Positions 32,202-44,043 of a stretch of DNA of 64,000 bases are shown here, in pieces. Each line of letters begins with the position of its first letter. Position 1 is the first letter of the stretch. The position numbers and the translations under genes were made by a program. Below the pieces are notes generated by a model that ran no database searches, was not told the DNA's origin, and saw only the letters and a program-made list of their open reading frames with translations. This DNA is from Austwickia chelonae (GTDB taxonomy: Bacteria; Actinomycetota; Actinomycetes; Actinomycetales; Dermatophilaceae): contig NZ_CP031447.1 of assembly GCF_003391095.1 (NCBI RefSeq), positions 2,232,001 to 2,296,000 of the forward strand, given 5' to 3'.

Positions 32202-34153
32202 CACTGCACCACCCAGACGGCACCGAGGAGGACGACGATGCCAACGAGCATCGTCAGGGCGTAGGAACGGACGAACCCGTTCTGGAGTTTGCGCAGACCG
32301 CCGCTCGCCGCCATCACAGCGGCGCCCAGGCCTGTGACCGAACGGTCGACGCCACCACTGTCTGTGAGCACAGTGGCTCGCACCAGCAGGTTGCACGGTT
32401 GGACCAGCGCGACATCGTTGACATCGTCCTGGAAGAAGTCATTGCGGGCGATCTTCGCAGCGAGATGCTCAGCAGGAGCACCCACCCGCTTCTTCGCGTA
32501 CTGCATCCACGCAAAACCTGCGCCTGCGAGCACCATCGCGAGGGTACCCACCTGGATGGCGACCTCAGGAATCACCGGATGCGGATGATCACCATGCCCG
32601 GTCAATCCCAACGCCGGGCTCAGCCACTCCACGAAGCCGAGCAAGGACAGCCCGAGCCCGAGGAAAGCCGAGCCGAAGGCCAGCACCACCATGGGCACCG
32701 TCATCGTCAGGGGCGACTCGTGAGGGTGGTCCTCCTTGGTCCAACGACGCTCCCCGTGGAAGGTCATGAAGAACAGACGTGACATGTAGAAGGCGGTCAG
32801 CCCAGCGACCAACATGGTCAATCCGCCGAAGACCCAAGGACGCCATCCTTCACCGACGAAGGCAGCTTCGATGATCTTGTCCTTGCTCCAGAAACCTGCA
32901 AAGGGAGGAACACCCAGGATGGCCAGCCACCCGAGCATGAACGTTCCCCAGGTCGCCTTCATGACCGTCGACAACCCACCGAAGGTACGCATATCGACCC
33001 GGTTGTTCATGCCATGCATGACCGAACCCGCGCCGAGGAACATCCCCGCTTTGAAGAAGCCGTGGGTGATCAGGTGGAAGATCGCGAAGGCGTAGCCGAC
33101 CGGGCCGAGGCCTGCGGCCAACATCATGTACCCGATCTGGCTCATCGTGGAGGCCGCGAGGGCCTTCTTGATGTCGTCCTTGGCGCAGCCGATGACCGCA
33201 CCCATGGTCAACGTGATCGCACCCACGACCGTGACGGCCAGCTGCGCGTTCGGAGCCAGGTTGTAGATCGCGTGGCTACGCACGACCAAGTAGACACCTG
33301 CGGTGACCATGGTCGCCGCGTGGATCAGCGCCGAGACCGGCGTCGGACCGGCCATCGCATCCCCCAACCAGCTCTGAAGAGGGAACTGAGCCGATTTACC
33401 ACAGGCTGCCAACAACAGGAAGAGACCGATCGCGGTCAGCGTCTTCTCGTCCGCTTGGGCAGCAGCACCATGGACGCCAGCGAAATCGATGCGGCCAAAG
33501 GAGAAGAACATCAGCATGATCGCCAAGCCCAGGCCGAAGTCACCGACCCGGTTGGCGATGAAGGCCTTGTTCGCGGCCGAGGCATACGGCGGGTTCCAGT
33601 TCCAGAAGCCGATCAGCAGGTATGAGGCCAAACCGACGCCTTCCCAACCCACGTACAACATCAGGTAGGAGTCCGCCAGGACCAGGGTCAACATCGCTGC
33701 GACGAAGAGATTCAGGTAGGCGAAGAAGCGTCGCTTATCCGGATCGTGCTCCATGTACCCCAAGGAATACACGTGGATCAGCGAGCCCACGAAAGTCACC
33801 AGCAGGACGAAACTGATGGACAGCTGATCGATGAGCATCCCGGCAGACAGGTCCAAGGACGATGTCCGGATCCACGTGAACAAGGTCAGGTGGTGAGCCC
33901 GCTCCCCCGGTGCCTGGCCCAGCATCTGCATCAGGATGGCGGCCCCGACACCGAAACTGCTCCAGGAGAACACCGTGGCCAGCAAAGGGCCGAACTTGTC
34001 GGTGGCCCGGCCACCGATCAGCAGGAGTGCCGCACCCAAGAGCGGTAGCGCCACCAAAAGCCAACCGAAAGCAGCAGTGCCGGAAGCGACGGCTGCTCCT
34101 GTCGACGAGGACGAAGCCGCGATCGCATCGACGGCTGAGGGAAAGAATTGCAC
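32201..34153 (-). CDS. nuoL: NADH-quinone oxidoreductase subunit L
   Basis: 650 aa, the distal antiporter-like subunit. Conserved VGWEGVGLASYLLIGFW (helix 5 Glu), AGPTPVSALIHAATMVTAGV and the long C-terminal lateral helix region are present. nuoK ends 13 nt upstream. The N-terminus has a Ser/Ala-rich stretch before the first helix. Confidence 0.97.
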   Translation of the reverse strand: MQFFPSAVDAIAASSSSTGAAVASGTAAFGWLLVALPLLGAALLLIGGRATDKFGPLLATVFSWSSFGVGAAILMQMLGQAPGERAHHLTLFTWIRTSSLDLSAGMLIDQLSISFVLLVTFVGSLIHVYSLGYMEHDPDKRRFFAYLNLFVAAMLTLVLADSYLMLYVGWEGVGLASYLLIGFWNWNPPYASAANKAFIANRVGDFGLGLAIMLMFFSFGRIDFAGVHGAAAQADEKTLTAIGLFLLLAACGKSAQFPLQSWLGDAMAGPTPVSALIHAATMVTAGVYLVVRSHAIYNLAPNAQLAVTVVGAITLTMGAVIGCAKDDIKKALAASTMSQIGYMMLAAGLGPVGYAFAIFHLITHGFFKAGMFLGAGSVMHGMNNRVDMRTFGGLSTVMKATWGTFMLGWLAILGVPPFAGFWSKDKIIEAAFVGEGWRPWVFGGLTMLVAGLTAFYMSRLFFMTFHGERRWTKEDHPHESPLTMTVPMVVLAFGSAFLGLGLSLLGFVEWLSPALGLTGHGDHPHPVIPEVAIQVGTLAMVLAGAGFAWMQYAKKRVGAPAEHLAAKIARNDFFQDDVNDVALVQPCNLLVRATVLTDSGGVDRSVTGLGAAVMAASGGLRKLQNGFVRSYALTMLVGIVVLLGAVWVVQ

Positions 34154-34166
34154 GCCTTCTCGCTCC

Positions 34167-34466
34167 TTACAGCTTCAGCAGGTTGGCGTCGTCGACCGAG
34201 GCCGAGCGGCGAGCACGGAAGATAGCCATGATGATCGCCAACCCGACGACCACTTCGGCGGCTGCCACGACCATGACGATCAGGGAGATGACCTGACCGT
34301 CCAAGGAACCGTGCAGGCGCGAGAAGGTCACGAAGACCAGATTCACCGCGTTGAGCATCAACTCGATGCCCATGAACACGACGATGGCATTCCTACGGGT
34401 CAGCACGGTGGCCGCACCGATGGAGAAGAGCACCGCCGCAAGATAGATGTAGCTCATCAGGCTCAT
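34167..34466 (-). CDS. nuoK: NADH-quinone oxidoreductase subunit K
   Basis: 99 aa, three helices, full length. The buried helix-2 glutamate lies in [20 protein letters not shown] and the helix-3 one near [19 protein letters not shown], both needed for proton transfer. Overlaps nuoJ by 4 nt. Confidence 0.97.
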   Translation of the reverse strand: MSLMSYIYLAAVLFSIGAATVLTRRNAIVVFMGIELMLNAVNLVFVTFSRLHGSLDGQVISLIVMVVAAAEVVVGLAIIMAIFRARRSASVDDANLLKL

Positions 34467-35248
34467 CGCTGCGAACCCTCCTCGATCTCCTTGTTCATCC
34501 CGTCCACCGCATCCGTGAACTGCTTCGGCTCCTCGATCTGCTGACGTGCTGTCAGTACCCGGCTCACTGAGAGCTCACTCGGCGTTCCATCAGGCAGGAG
34601 AGCCGGGGTGTCGACCGAATTGTGCCTGGCGTATACGCCAGGTGCCGGCAGTCCAGCCACGTAACGGTTCTCCCGGACACGTCGGATGGACCACTCCCGC
34701 TGGCTGGCCTTGGGAAGCAGACGTTCACGGTGGGCCAACACCATGGCCGCCATAGCAGCGGTGATGAGCAGCGCACTCGTGATCTCGAAGACCCAGACGT
34801 ACTGCCCGAAGATGAGGCCGGCCACACCAGCCACATTGCCGTGCTTGTTCGCAGCTTCCAGACCTTCGCCACGTTTGACGAAGGTGGCATCGGCGATCGT
34901 GCTCAACAGCAGACCTCCGAGTCCGATCGCGAACAACAAGGAGAACCAACGGTGCCCCTTGATGGTGTCGACCATGGACTCGCTGGCCTCCACACCGATC
35001 AACATGATGACGAACAGGAAGAGCATCATCACGGCCCCGGTGTATACGAAGACGTGGACGACGCCCAGGAAGTCGGCGCCCTGTGCCAGGTAGACGACTC
35101 CCAGCATCACCATGACCAAAGCCATGGACATCGCCGCGTAAACAGCTTTCTTGGCGAACAACAACCCCAGTGCTCCGAGCACCATCGGAATGGCGACGAC
35201 CCAGAAGAACACCGATTCGCCGGTGGACATGACTGGATTCTCAGTCAC
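34463..35248 (-). CDS. nuoJ: NADH-quinone oxidoreductase subunit J
   Basis: 261 aa. Five helices including [20 protein letters not shown] with the conserved helix-3 region (pi-bulge Tyr/Gly), then a polar C-terminal tail of about 80 residues (from [11 protein letters not shown]) that is longer than in E. coli NuoJ but common in actinobacteria. Overlaps nuoI and nuoK by 4 nt each. Confidence 0.96.
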   Translation of the reverse strand: MTENPVMSTGESVFFWVVAIPMVLGALGLLFAKKAVYAAMSMALVMVMLGVVYLAQGADFLGVVHVFVYTGAVMMLFLFVIMLIGVEASESMVDTIKGHRWFSLLFAIGLGGLLLSTIADATFVKRGEGLEAANKHGNVAGVAGLIFGQYVWVFEITSALLITAAMAAMVLAHRERLLPKASQREWSIRRVRENRYVAGLPAPGVYARHNSVDTPALLPDGTPSELSVSRVLTARQQIEEPKQFTDAVDGMNKEIEEGSQR

Positions 35249-35892
35249 TTCCGGTCACCACCTTTCACGGCTTCGTCCTTGTCACGAGCACCTACGTACT
35301 CGCGCTGCTCAGGCGTAGCCTTGTCAACCTTGCCCTGGTAGTAGTCGCGTTCTTCCATGCCTTCCACCATCGGGTGAGGCGGAGAAAGCATGTCGTCCCC
35401 GAGCGGGGCCAACAGCTGATGCTTCTCGAAGATCAGAGCCGACCGAGAATGATCCGCCAACTCGTAGAAATTCGTCATCGTCAACGCTCTGGTAGGACAG
35501 GCTTCAATGCACAATCCGCAGAAAATGCAGCGCAGATAGTTGATCTGATAGACCCGGCCGTAGCGCTCGCCCGGCGAGAAACGACCTTTCCCGCCCTGGT
35601 CGAGCGGGGTGTCGTCATTGTCCGCGCCCTCGACGAAGATGGCATCTGCGGGACAGGCCCAGGCGCACAGCTCACAGCCGACGCACTTCTCCAGACCATC
35701 CGGATGCCGGTTCAGCTGGTGGCGGCCGTGGTATCGCGGAGCCGTCGGAGCTTTCACCTCCGGGTACTCCACGGTCGCGACCTTGCGGAACTGTGTCTTG
35801 AACGAGACACCGAAACCTGCGACCGGTGCGAATATGTCAGCGAAAAAACCGCTCGGCTTCTCCGCTGCGCTCTCCTTGCGCTCTTCGCTCAC
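35245..35892 (-). CDS. nuoI: NADH-quinone oxidoreductase subunit I
   Basis: 215 aa peripheral-arm subunit carrying clusters N6a and N6b: [16 protein letters not shown] and [17 protein letters not shown]-terminal amphipathic segment precedes [20 protein letters not shown]. Compare the much shorter NuoI-like protein at 22393. Coupled to nuoH and nuoJ by 4-nt overlaps. Confidence 0.97.
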   Translation of the reverse strand: MSEERKESAAEKPSGFFADIFAPVAGFGVSFKTQFRKVATVEYPEVKAPTAPRYHGRHQLNRHPDGLEKCVGCELCAWACPADAIFVEGADNDDTPLDQGGKGRFSPGERYGRVYQINYLRCIFCGLCIEACPTRALTMTNFYELADHSRSALIFEKHQLLAPLGDDMLSPPHPMVEGMEERDYYQGKVDKATPEQREYVGARDKDEAVKGGDRK

Positions 35893-37301
35893 TTGTCGTT
35901 CTCCTCACGCTCGGCTCGGCCGGGTTCGCCGTTGTCGAGGACCACGGACTTACCTCCGGTTCCGGTGGGTACAGCGGCCGCAGCCGACACCGTCGGCCGT
36001 GCAGTACCGGGATCCTCTGCGGTCGGTTCAAGAAGGGTCTGCCCCGGCAACGGCGGCACAGGGTAGCCACCGGCAAAGGGATCGATCTCGGACGGAACCA
36101 CCGTGGCGACATCCCGTTCGGTCATAGCCCGGTCCCAGGCCATGATCGCCAGGAAGGAAATACCCAGGATCACCACCAGGACGACGATGAGTGACGCATT
36201 GAACGGTCCCACGAAGACATTGCCGAGGAAGCCGATCTGCGCACCTTTGATGAAGGCCGCGGCGATCACCCAGAACAGGGTCACCGGGATCAGGAATTTC
36301 CAGCCGAACTTCATGAACTGGTCATAGCGAGTACGAGGCAGGGTTCCACGCAGCCACACGAAGAACCACATGAACACCCACAGCTTCGCGGTGAACCACA
36401 GCAGCCCCCACCAGCCGGCGCTGAACTGCCCGTCGGCGATGTAATGCAAGCCGAAGGGCGCCTGGTAACCGCCGAGGAAGAGTGTCGTCGCCAAGGCGGC
36501 GACCGTGAACATGTTCACGTACTCACCTAGGAAGAACATCCCGAACCGCATACCGGAGTACTCGGTGTGGAAACCTGCGACCAGCTCACCCTCGCCCTCG
36601 GCGAGGTCGAACGGAAGTCGGTTGGTCTCGCCCACCATCGTGATGATGTACACCACGAAGCTCACCGCCAAGGGGAACATGTACCACAACCGGTCCTGAG
36701 CAGCCACGATCTGCCAGGTGGACATCGACCCCGAGTAGAGGAAGACCGCCACCAGTGACAGACCCATCGCAATCTCATAGCTGATGACCTGAGCGGTCGA
36801 GCGCAGCCCACCCAACAGCGGGTAGGTGGAACCGGAGGACCATCCCGCCAGCACGATGCCGTAGGCGCCCACCCCAGCAGCGGCGAGCACCAACAGCGCT
36901 GAGACCGGAGTGTCGGTCAGCTGCAGGGGTGTCCGGTAGCCGAAGACGTCCACCATGCCGCCCATCGGGATGATCCCGAAGCTGATGAAGGCCACTGAAC
37001 CGGCGATGATCGGGGCCACCAGGTACATCACCTTGTCTGCCTGGCGGGGGATGAAAGTCTCCTTCCAGATCAGCTTGAAGGCGTCGGCGATCTCCTGGAA
37101 GATGCCCCACGGTCCGAATCTGTTGGGACCAGGGCGTTGCTGCATCCGGCCGATGACTCGACGTTCGAACCAGATCACGATGACGACCTGGATCATCAGG
37201 TAGGCGAAGATCAGCACCGCCTTGATCAGCGAGAGCCACCACGGGGTCTGGGTGAAGTCCGGGGCTTCGATCTTCCCCGGTAGGACCATGAGCGCGTTCA
37301 C
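35889..37301 (-). CDS. nuoH: NADH-quinone oxidoreductase subunit H
   Basis: 470 aa, eight helices. Conserved quinone-chamber segments [20 protein letters not shown] and [20 protein letters not shown] are intact. The C-terminal 75 or so residues (after [12 protein letters not shown]) form a Pro/Ala-rich cytosolic tail absent from E. coli NuoH. Confidence 0.97.
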   Translation of the reverse strand: MNALMVLPGKIEAPDFTQTPWWLSLIKAVLIFAYLMIQVVIVIWFERRVIGRMQQRPGPNRFGPWGIFQEIADAFKLIWKETFIPRQADKVMYLVAPIIAGSVAFISFGIIPMGGMVDVFGYRTPLQLTDTPVSALLVLAAAGVGAYGIVLAGWSSGSTYPLLGGLRSTAQVISYEIAMGLSLVAVFLYSGSMSTWQIVAAQDRLWYMFPLAVSFVVYIITMVGETNRLPFDLAEGEGELVAGFHTEYSGMRFGMFFLGEYVNMFTVAALATTLFLGGYQAPFGLHYIADGQFSAGWWGLLWFTAKLWVFMWFFVWLRGTLPRTRYDQFMKFGWKFLIPVTLFWVIAAAFIKGAQIGFLGNVFVGPFNASLIVVLVVILGISFLAIMAWDRAMTERDVATVVPSEIDPFAGGYPVPPLPGQTLLEPTAEDPGTARPTVSAAAAVPTGTGGKSVVLDNGEPGRAEREENDK

Positions 37302-39769
37302 GCCGCACCACCCTTCGTGACAGTCACGACGTCACCGGCGTCTGCGCCCAGGATGGCGCGGACACGGGACCCCGCAGAATTCGTCGGCAGCCACACGACG
37401 TGGTCCACCATCGCTGTGATCTGCGCCGGAAGAGTGATCGACCCCCTCATCGTGGAGACGGTCACCGCCATCCCGTCGACGATGTCCAGCGCTGCAGCAG
37501 TAGCTGCGGAAAGCCGCGCCACTGCCAAAGGCGCCGTACCGGCCAGGTAGGGCTCGCCGTCCTGCATCCGTCCGGCATCCAGCAGCTGGTGCCAGGTGGC
37601 CAGAACCGCCTGCCCCATCGCCAGCGAAGGCACCGATTGCGGGTCGGCGGTCGGTGGCGCCTGACGACGGCCGGACCAGACCGGGAGGCAGTCGATCTCG
37701 GCCCGGATCTGATCGACCGATCGAGTCCCCAGGTAGCTACCCATCTCGACTGCGAGCAGATCGAGAACTCGGTAGTCCGCCATCGCATTGGAGTTCAGCG
37801 CCGCGGTGAAAGGCGTGACACGGCCTTCCCAGTTGAGGAAGGCTCCGGTCTTCTCCGCAACCGGCGCCACCGGGAGCACCACGTCGGCGGACTCGGTGGC
37901 CAAGCTGTCCCGGATCTCCAAGGAAACCACGAAAGCACGCTGCAAAGCCTCGGTCACGGTGCCTTGATCGGGGAGGTCGCTGATCTCCACCGCCCCGATG
38001 ACCAGGCCGCCGAGCTGTCCAACCGCAGCGGACGTCATCATCGCGCCCGCGTCGCGGCCGGTGGCCGAGGGCACCTCGTCGATCTCCCACAGCTTCTGCA
38101 GCTCTGCGCGAGCTTCGCTGTCTCGCAGAGGCCTGCCCCCGGGGAGCAGGTCTGGAAGACAACCGGCTTCGAGCGCGCCCCGTTCCCCCGCACGGCGAGG
38201 GATCCAGGCCAGCTTCGCTCCGCAGGACTGCGCCAGGACAGCCGCAGCCGAAAGCGCTCCAGGCACACCGGCAAGCCGCTCACCGACAAGAAGGATCGCT
38301 CCTTCGCCGAGAGCATCTCCGGCAGCACTCAGTTCAGGACGCTTCTCCCGCAGCGCGTGCAGCAGTTCGGTCTCCGTACCGGGTGCCGCGGGGATGAGCG
38401 TGCCCCCCAGCTTGCTCAGACCCCGCGTCGCGAAAGGCGCGATGCCGAAGATCGGTGTGCCCTTCTTCCGCCACGCCTTGCGCAGGCGCAGGAAGATCAT
38501 CGGCGACTCTTCTTCGGGCTCCAGTCCGACGAGGAAGATCGCCGATGCCTGCTCGAGGTCGGCGTAGGTCACTCCTGTCGTAGCATCTGCGCCGGCGACG
38601 CAGGCTGCCAGGAAAGAGGCTTCTTCTCCGGAATGCGGGCGGGCGCGGAAGTCGATGTCATTCGTTCCGAGAACCGTCCGGGCGAACTTGCTGTAGGCGT
38701 AGGAATCCTCGACGGAGAGTCGTCCGCCGGTGAGGACACCCACGCCTCCGTTGACCTTCGCCTTGGCCAGACCATCGGCGGCAAAAGCCAGGGCCTCCGG
38801 CCAACTGGCTGCCCGCAGTTCGCCATTCTCCCTGATCATCGGAGTAGGAACCCGGTTCGGCTGCGTGGCATAGGTGAAGGCCCAGCGGCCTTTGTCGCAG
38901 TTCCATTCCTCGTTGACTTCGGGGTTGTTGGTCGCCATCCGTCGCAGCACGGTGCCACGTCGGTGATCGACCCGCAGACCGCAGCCACCAGCGCAGTGCT
39001 CACAGGCGCTCGGCGTGGAGACCAAGTCGAATGGACGGGAACGGAAACGATAGGCCGCTCCGGTCAAGGCTCCCACCGGGCAGATCTGCACGGTATTCCC
39101 CGAGAAGTAGCTCTCGAAGGGGTCTTCCTGGTAGATGCCGATCTGCTGCTGAGCGCCTCGCTCGACCAAGGCGATGAAAGGGTCACCAGCAATCTGATCG
39201 GAGAACCTGGTGCACCGCTGACAGAGCACGCACCGTTCCCGGTCGAGCAGAACCTGCGTGGAGATGTTGATCGGCTTGGTGAAGGTGCGTTTGACGTCGT
39301 TGAACCGACTCGCCGCATGACCATGCGAGAGAGCCTGGTTCTGCAAGGGACATTCGCCGCCTTTGTCGCAGACCGGACAGTCCAACGGGTGGTTGATCAG
39401 GAGGAACTCCAGGACACCCTTCTGTGCCTTGTCCGCGGCCTCAGAAGTGTGTTGGGTCTCCACACTCATGCCTTCGGAGACCATCGTCGTGCAGGCGGCC
39501 TGGGGCTTGGGCATCTTCCGCAAAGAACCGTCCGGACCAGCGGTCGCGACATCGACCAGACATTGCCGGCAGGCACCCACAGGATCGAGCAGGGGGTGAT
39601 CGCAGAACCGAGGGATCTCGACGCCGAGTTTCTCGGCTGCTCGGATGACGAGCGACCCCTTCGGTACTGACACCGGGACACCATCGATGGTCAGCGTGAC
39701 CATCTCCACAGGTGGCTCCACGTGGACGCTGCCCACATCGCCGGAGCTCGGACTCTTCTGGACCGTCAT
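37298..39769 (-). CDS. nuoG: NADH-quinone oxidoreductase subunit G
   Basis: 823 aa. N-terminal 2Fe-2S ([15 protein letters not shown]) and 4Fe-4S ligands ([23 protein letters not shown]) are present, then [17 protein letters not shown] for the N7-type site found in some bacteria, and a molybdopterin-oxidoreductase-like domain that has lost catalysis in this family. Overlaps nuoF and nuoH by 4 nt. A long antisense frame over this gene is a codon-bias shadow. Confidence 0.96.
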   Translation of the reverse strand: MTVQKSPSSGDVGSVHVEPPVEMVTLTIDGVPVSVPKGSLVIRAAEKLGVEIPRFCDHPLLDPVGACRQCLVDVATAGPDGSLRKMPKPQAACTTMVSEGMSVETQHTSEAADKAQKGVLEFLLINHPLDCPVCDKGGECPLQNQALSHGHAASRFNDVKRTFTKPINISTQVLLDRERCVLCQRCTRFSDQIAGDPFIALVERGAQQQIGIYQEDPFESYFSGNTVQICPVGALTGAAYRFRSRPFDLVSTPSACEHCAGGCGLRVDHRRGTVLRRMATNNPEVNEEWNCDKGRWAFTYATQPNRVPTPMIRENGELRAASWPEALAFAADGLAKAKVNGGVGVLTGGRLSVEDSYAYSKFARTVLGTNDIDFRARPHSGEEASFLAACVAGADATTGVTYADLEQASAIFLVGLEPEEESPMIFLRLRKAWRKKGTPIFGIAPFATRGLSKLGGTLIPAAPGTETELLHALREKRPELSAAGDALGEGAILLVGERLAGVPGALSAAAVLAQSCGAKLAWIPRRAGERGALEAGCLPDLLPGGRPLRDSEARAELQKLWEIDEVPSATGRDAGAMMTSAAVGQLGGLVIGAVEISDLPDQGTVTEALQRAFVVSLEIRDSLATESADVVLPVAPVAEKTGAFLNWEGRVTPFTAALNSNAMADYRVLDLLAVEMGSYLGTRSVDQIRAEIDCLPVWSGRRQAPPTADPQSVPSLAMGQAVLATWHQLLDAGRMQDGEPYLAGTAPLAVARLSAATAAALDIVDGMAVTVSTMRGSITLPAQITAMVDHVVWLPTNSAGSRVRAILGADAGDVVTVTKGGAA

Positions 39770-41076
39770 CGGGTCACGCTCTCCTTCGCGAACAAGGTGG
39801 ACGCCTCCGGCGGGAAGAGCACGTGGGCAGGAGTGTGATAACCCTGCTCGAACTCTTCACGGAAATGTTTGATCCCGGACTGCACCGGGGTCGCGGCTGC
39901 ATCACCCAGGGCGCAGAACGACCGTCCCAGGATCTGCCCTGCCACATCGAGCAGTTTGTCAACATCACCTTCCTGCCCTTGCCCGTCCACGAGACGTTGC
40001 AGGACCTGACGCATCCACCAGTTGCCCTCGCGACAGGGAGTGCATTTTCCACAGGACTCGTGAGCGTAGAACTCGATCCACCGGGAGACCGCTCGGACCA
40101 CCGAGACCGTTTCGTCGAAGACCTGCAAGGCGCGGGTACCCAGCATCGATCCGGCTGCGGCCACCGACTCGTAGTCGAGGGGCACGTCCAGGTGCTCCTC
40201 GGTGAAGAGCGGGGTACTGGAACCACCCGGAGTCCAGAACTTCAGGGTGTGGCCCTTCCGGATTCCTCCGGCCATCTCGAGGAGCTCACGCATCGTGACC
40301 CCATAGGGGGCCTCGTACTGACCGGGACGCTCCACGTGACCGGACAGGCTGAACAGGCCGACACCCTTCGACTTCTCGGTTCCCAGAGAGGCGAACCAGT
40401 CCGCACCGTGCAGGAAGATCGGCGCGACCTGCGAGATGGTTTCCACGTTGTTCACCACGGTCGGACGGGCGTACAGACCCGCCACTGCAGGGAACGGAGG
40501 CTTCAGCCGCGGCTGTCCTCGACGACCTTCCAGCGAGTCCAGGAGCGCAGTTTCTTCGCCGCAGATGTATGCCCCGGCACCGGCGTGCACGGTGATGTCC
40601 AGGTCGAATCCGCTGCCCATGATGTTCTTACCCAGGTATCCGGCGTCGTAGGCTTCCCGGACCGCATGGAGAAGCCGCCGGTAGACGTGGACGACCTCGC
40701 CCCGCAGATAGATGAACGCGTGATTGCACCGGATCGCATAGCTGGTGATGATCATGCCCTCGATCAGAAAATGCGGGGCATTGAACATGAGCGGGACGTC
40801 CTTGCAGGTACCAGGCTCGGATTCGTCCGCATTGACCACGAGGTAACGAGGGTTACCGTCGTCTGGCGGGAGGAAACCCCACTTCATACCGGTGGGGAAT
40901 CCTGCACCACCACGCCCACGCAGTCCGGAGTCCTTGGCCTGCTGAACGAGGTCGGCCCGATCGAGCCGGATGGCGTGACGCAGAGCCCGGTAACCGTCGT
41001 GGCGTTCGTAGGTCTCGAGAGTGAACGACTTGGGCTCGTCCCAGAACCGGGAGAGCAACGGAGTCAACTGAGTCAT
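39766..41076 (-). CDS. nuoF: NADH-quinone oxidoreductase subunit F
   Basis: 436 aa, NADH- and FMN-binding subunit: [20 protein letters not shown] for [24 protein letters not shown], and the N3 4Fe-4S cluster in [12 protein letters not shown] with a final Cys near [13 protein letters not shown]. Overlaps nuoE and nuoG by 4 nt. Confidence 0.97.
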   Translation of the reverse strand: MTQLTPLLSRFWDEPKSFTLETYERHDGYRALRHAIRLDRADLVQQAKDSGLRGRGGAGFPTGMKWGFLPPDDGNPRYLVVNADESEPGTCKDVPLMFNAPHFLIEGMIITSYAIRCNHAFIYLRGEVVHVYRRLLHAVREAYDAGYLGKNIMGSGFDLDITVHAGAGAYICGEETALLDSLEGRRGQPRLKPPFPAVAGLYARPTVVNNVETISQVAPIFLHGADWFASLGTEKSKGVGLFSLSGHVERPGQYEAPYGVTMRELLEMAGGIRKGHTLKFWTPGGSSTPLFTEEHLDVPLDYESVAAAGSMLGTRALQVFDETVSVVRAVSRWIEFYAHESCGKCTPCREGNWWMRQVLQRLVDGQGQEGDVDKLLDVAGQILGRSFCALGDAAATPVQSGIKHFREEFEQGYHTPAHVLFPPEASTLFAKESVTR

Positions 41077-41939
41077 CGGTTCGCCTTTCCGACATTCCCG
41101 GAAGCGCCGGGCTTCTCACCCGGAGCATTGGACGGGGTGTCCTGGCTTCCGGTTGACCGCGCAGACCGCTGCCCGGTCTCGGCTGACGAGGGGTACGTCG
41201 TGGTGGTCAGGCCGGAGCTTTCCCCGGCCGAAGTCGCCGCCGGAGCGTGCCATCCCTTTTCCTTCGCGTGACGCAGTCCACGAACCGTCGCCGGCCCACC
41301 GGTGTCCCCCTCGACGGCCCGGCCGTCGTGGAAACCGGCCAGGACCCTGCTGACCTCTTTGAAGGTGGCCACGGTCGCCGCACCACGAGTAGGGCTGATC
41401 ACTTTGCCCTCGCGAAGCGCGTCGACCGTCCGGATCACGGATTCAGGCGTCTGGTTGTCGAAGAACTCCCAGTTGGCCATCACCACCGGGGCGTAGTCAC
41501 AACCGGCGTTGCACTCGATCCGCTCCAGGGTGATCCGACCGTCAGGGGTCGTCTCGTCGTGCCCGATCGCGAGATGTTCGCTGACTGCGTCCCAGATGGC
41601 GTCGCCACCCATGACGGCGCACAGCGTGTTGGTGCAGACCCCGATGGTGTAGTCCCCATTGGGGTGTCGCTTGTACTGCGTGTAGAAGGTCGCGACCCCG
41701 CTGACCTCGGCGGCGGTCAGTTCGACCGTCTCGGCGCAGAACTCGATACCACGGGTACTCACGTAGCCGTCGACGCTCTGCACCAGGTGCAACAACGGCA
41801 GCAGAGCGGATCTCTTCTGCGGATAGCGTCCGACGACCTCTGCCGCGTCGATACGCAGCTTCGCGAGGACATCGTCGGAATACGGCTCGGTCGCGGCATT
41901 GGGCTGGGAGCCGTAATTGGGCTTGTCACCGTGCGACAT
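41073..41939 (-). CDS. nuoE: NADH-quinone oxidoreductase subunit E
   Basis: 288 aa. Thioredoxin-like 2Fe-2S subunit: helical N-terminus (VVGRYPQKRSALLPLLHLVQ) and cluster N1a ligands in CTNTLCAVMGG and ECNAGCDYAPVV. After about residue 205 comes an 80-residue Ser/Thr/Gly/Pro-rich tail with no recognisable domain, unusually long for NuoE. Shares one base with the nuoD stop codon (TGATG). Confidence 0.96.
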   Translation of the reverse strand: MSHGDKPNYGSQPNAATEPYSDDVLAKLRIDAAEVVGRYPQKRSALLPLLHLVQSVDGYVSTRGIEFCAETVELTAAEVSGVATFYTQYKRHPNGDYTIGVCTNTLCAVMGGDAIWDAVSEHLAIGHDETTPDGRITLERIECNAGCDYAPVVMANWEFFDNQTPESVIRTVDALREGKVISPTRGAATVATFKEVSRVLAGFHDGRAVEGDTGGPATVRGLRHAKEKGWHAPAATSAGESSGLTTTTYPSSAETGQRSARSTGSQDTPSNAPGEKPGASGNVGKANR

Positions 41940-43294
41940 CAGCGGTCCACACCTCCCAGGACGGGGTCGATCGAGGCCACGGCGACGACGGTGTCGGCGA
42001 CGGCGCCGCCTTCCACCATCGCGGCGACGGCCTGCAGGTTGTTGAACGCCGGGTCACGGAAGTGGGCCCGGTAGGGACGGGTTCCTCCGTCAGACACCAG
42101 GTGACAGCCGAGCTCTCCCTTGGGAGACTCGACCGCGACATAGGCCTGCCCTGGCGGGACCCGGAAACCTTCGGTGACCAGCTTGAAGTGGTGGATCAGG
42201 GCCTCCATCGAGGTACCCATGATCTTCTTGATGTGCTCGAGGCTGTTGCCCTGGCCGTCCGCTCCGATCGCCAGCTGCGCGGGCCAGGCGATCTTCTTGT
42301 CCGCGACCATGACCGGCTCGCCTTCGCACTTCTCAAGGCGCTCGATGACCTGATCGATGATCTTCAGCGACTCCCAGATCTCCAGGAAACGCACCCGCAT
42401 CCGCCCGTAGGCATCGGCGCTGTCCCAGGTAGGAACCTCGAAATCGTAGGTTTCGTAACCGCAGTAAGGCGCATTCTTACGAAGGTCGTAAGGCATTCCC
42501 GCCGACTTCAGAATCGGCCCGGTGACTCCCAGCGCCATACAACCAGTCAGGTCGAGGTAGCCGACGTCCATCATCCGACCCTTGAGGATCGGGTTCTCCA
42601 GGCAAAGCGCCTCGAGCTCTTTGACCCCCTGTTTCAGCAGTGGCCACTGCTCCTCGACGATGGCTTTCCAGTTGCTCGGCAAGTCGTTCGCGACTCCGCC
42701 AGGCCGGATGTAACCGTTGTTCATCCGCAGACCGGTGGTTGCTTCGATCAGTCGGAAGATGCGCTCACGCTCGCGGAAGCCGATCGTCATGACGGTGGTG
42801 GCGCCGAGCTCCATGCCGCCGGTACCCAGGCAGACCAAATGGCTGGAGATCCTGGTGCACTCCATCATGAGGACACGAATCAGCGTGGCTCGCTCGGGGA
42901 TCTGGTCCTCGATGCCCAGGAGACGTTCGATGGCCAGGCAGTATGCGGTTTCCTGGAACATCGGCGTCAGGTAGTCCATGCGAGTACACAGAGTGACGCC
43001 CTGAACGAAGGTGCGATGCTCCATCGTCTTCTCGATCCCGGTGTGCAGGTAGCCAATACCGACACGAGCCTCGGTAACGGTTTCTCCGTCGAGCTCCAGG
43101 ATCAGGCGGAGAACGCCGTGGGTCGAGGGATGCTGCGGACCCATGTTGACGACAATGCGCTCGTCGGAGTGCTCGATGGCCTCGGCCGCCAGGGAATCCC
43201 AGTCACCGCCTTCAGCATGCAGGTGATGGTCCCGGGGGCTCTCGTCGGTGCCTGCGCCAGCTGTGGCCTGCACCTTCTCATTCGACGTGGTCAT
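41939..43294 (-). CDS. nuoD: NADH-quinone oxidoreductase subunit D
   Basis: 451 aa, quinone-site subunit related to hydrogenase large subunits but without Ni ligands: [20 protein letters not shown] with the quinone-contact His, then [16 protein letters not shown] and [11 protein letters not shown]-terminal 40 residues are a polar extension. Start and stop each share one base with nuoC and nuoE. Confidence 0.97.
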   Translation of the reverse strand: MTTSNEKVQATAGAGTDESPRDHHLHAEGGDWDSLAAEAIEHSDERIVVNMGPQHPSTHGVLRLILELDGETVTEARVGIGYLHTGIEKTMEHRTFVQGVTLCTRMDYLTPMFQETAYCLAIERLLGIEDQIPERATLIRVLMMECTRISSHLVCLGTGGMELGATTVMTIGFRERERIFRLIEATTGLRMNNGYIRPGGVANDLPSNWKAIVEEQWPLLKQGVKELEALCLENPILKGRMMDVGYLDLTGCMALGVTGPILKSAGMPYDLRKNAPYCGYETYDFEVPTWDSADAYGRMRVRFLEIWESLKIIDQVIERLEKCEGEPVMVADKKIAWPAQLAIGADGQGNSLEHIKKIMGTSMEALIHHFKLVTEGFRVPPGQAYVAVESPKGELGCHLVSDGGTRPYRAHFRDPAFNNLQAVAAMVEGGAVADTVVAVASIDPVLGGVDR

Positions 43295-44043
43295 CAGTTG
43301 TACGACCTCCGCTGATCGGGGGCAGGCACGGTGGCGCCCTTGAACTCCACAGGGATCCCTCCGAGGGGGTAGTCCTTGCGCTGAGGGTGGCCGGGCCAGT
43401 CGTCCGGCATCAGGATCCGGGTCAATGCCGGATGGTCGTCGAAGACGATGCCGAAGAAGTCCCAGGTCTCGCGCTCGTGCCAGGTCACCGACGGGTAGGT
43501 CTCCACGATGCTGGGAATGTGCGGGTCGCTGTCAGGACAGGTCACCTCGACCCGGATACGACGGCTGCCATGCGTGATCGACAGGAAGTGGTAGACGGCG
43601 TGCAGCTCCCGACCCGTGTCCTTGGGGTAGTGGACACCGGACACTCCGCTGCAGATCTCGAAGCGCAGAGCCGGGGCATCCCTGAGCGCCTGAGCCACGG
43701 CGGGCAGCGCTTTCCTGTCCACGAAGAGCGTCATCTCTCCGCGATCGACGACGACCTTCTCGACGGCGTCCTCATAGGAGGACGAACCATCCTGCAGCGC
43801 CAGGGCAAGTTGGTCAGCTACCTCGTCGAAGAAACTTCCGTACGGGCGAGAAGCCTGACCGGGGAAGAGGATCGGGCTGACCAGGCCGCCGTAGCCGGTG
43901 GTATCCGGGCCCTTGGTCGCGCCGAACATCCCACGTCGTTCGCCCCGGACCTCGGGGTTGGTTGTCGACTCGGTGGGCAGATTGGCCCCGCCGGTTTCCT
44001 GGGCGGCGGCTGTCTGTGACTTCACAGTGTTCTTGTCACTCAT
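43294..44043 (-). CDS. nuoC: NADH-quinone oxidoreductase subunit C
   Basis: 249 aa. Conserved tail [20 protein letters not shown] then [18 protein letters not shown]-like sequence marks NuoC (30-kDa subunit), separate from NuoD here. About 45 N-terminal residues are polar and variable. 4-nt overlap with nuoB upstream and one shared base with nuoD. Confidence 0.96.
   Translation of the reverse strand: MSDKNTVKSQTAAAQETGGANLPTESTTNPEVRGERRGMFGATKGPDTTGYGGLVSPILFPGQASRPYGSFFDEVADQLALALQDGSSSYEDAVEKVVVDRGEMTLFVDRKALPAVAQALRDAPALRFEICSGVSGVHYPKDTGRELHAVYHFLSITHGSRRIRVEVTCPDSDPHIPSIVETYPSVTWHERETWDFFGIVFDDHPALTRILMPDDWPGHPQRKDYPLGGIPVEFKGATVPAPDQRRSYN

Noticed and set aside
37400-39670. 756-codon open frame antisense to nuoG
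   Set aside because: Composition is Arg/Gly/His-rich with no domain, and nuoG on the other strand is fully conserved; it is a high-GC shadow.
39712-41271. 519-codon open frame antisense to nuoF/nuoE
   Set aside because: Runs across two overlapping genuine genes; no recognisable domain.
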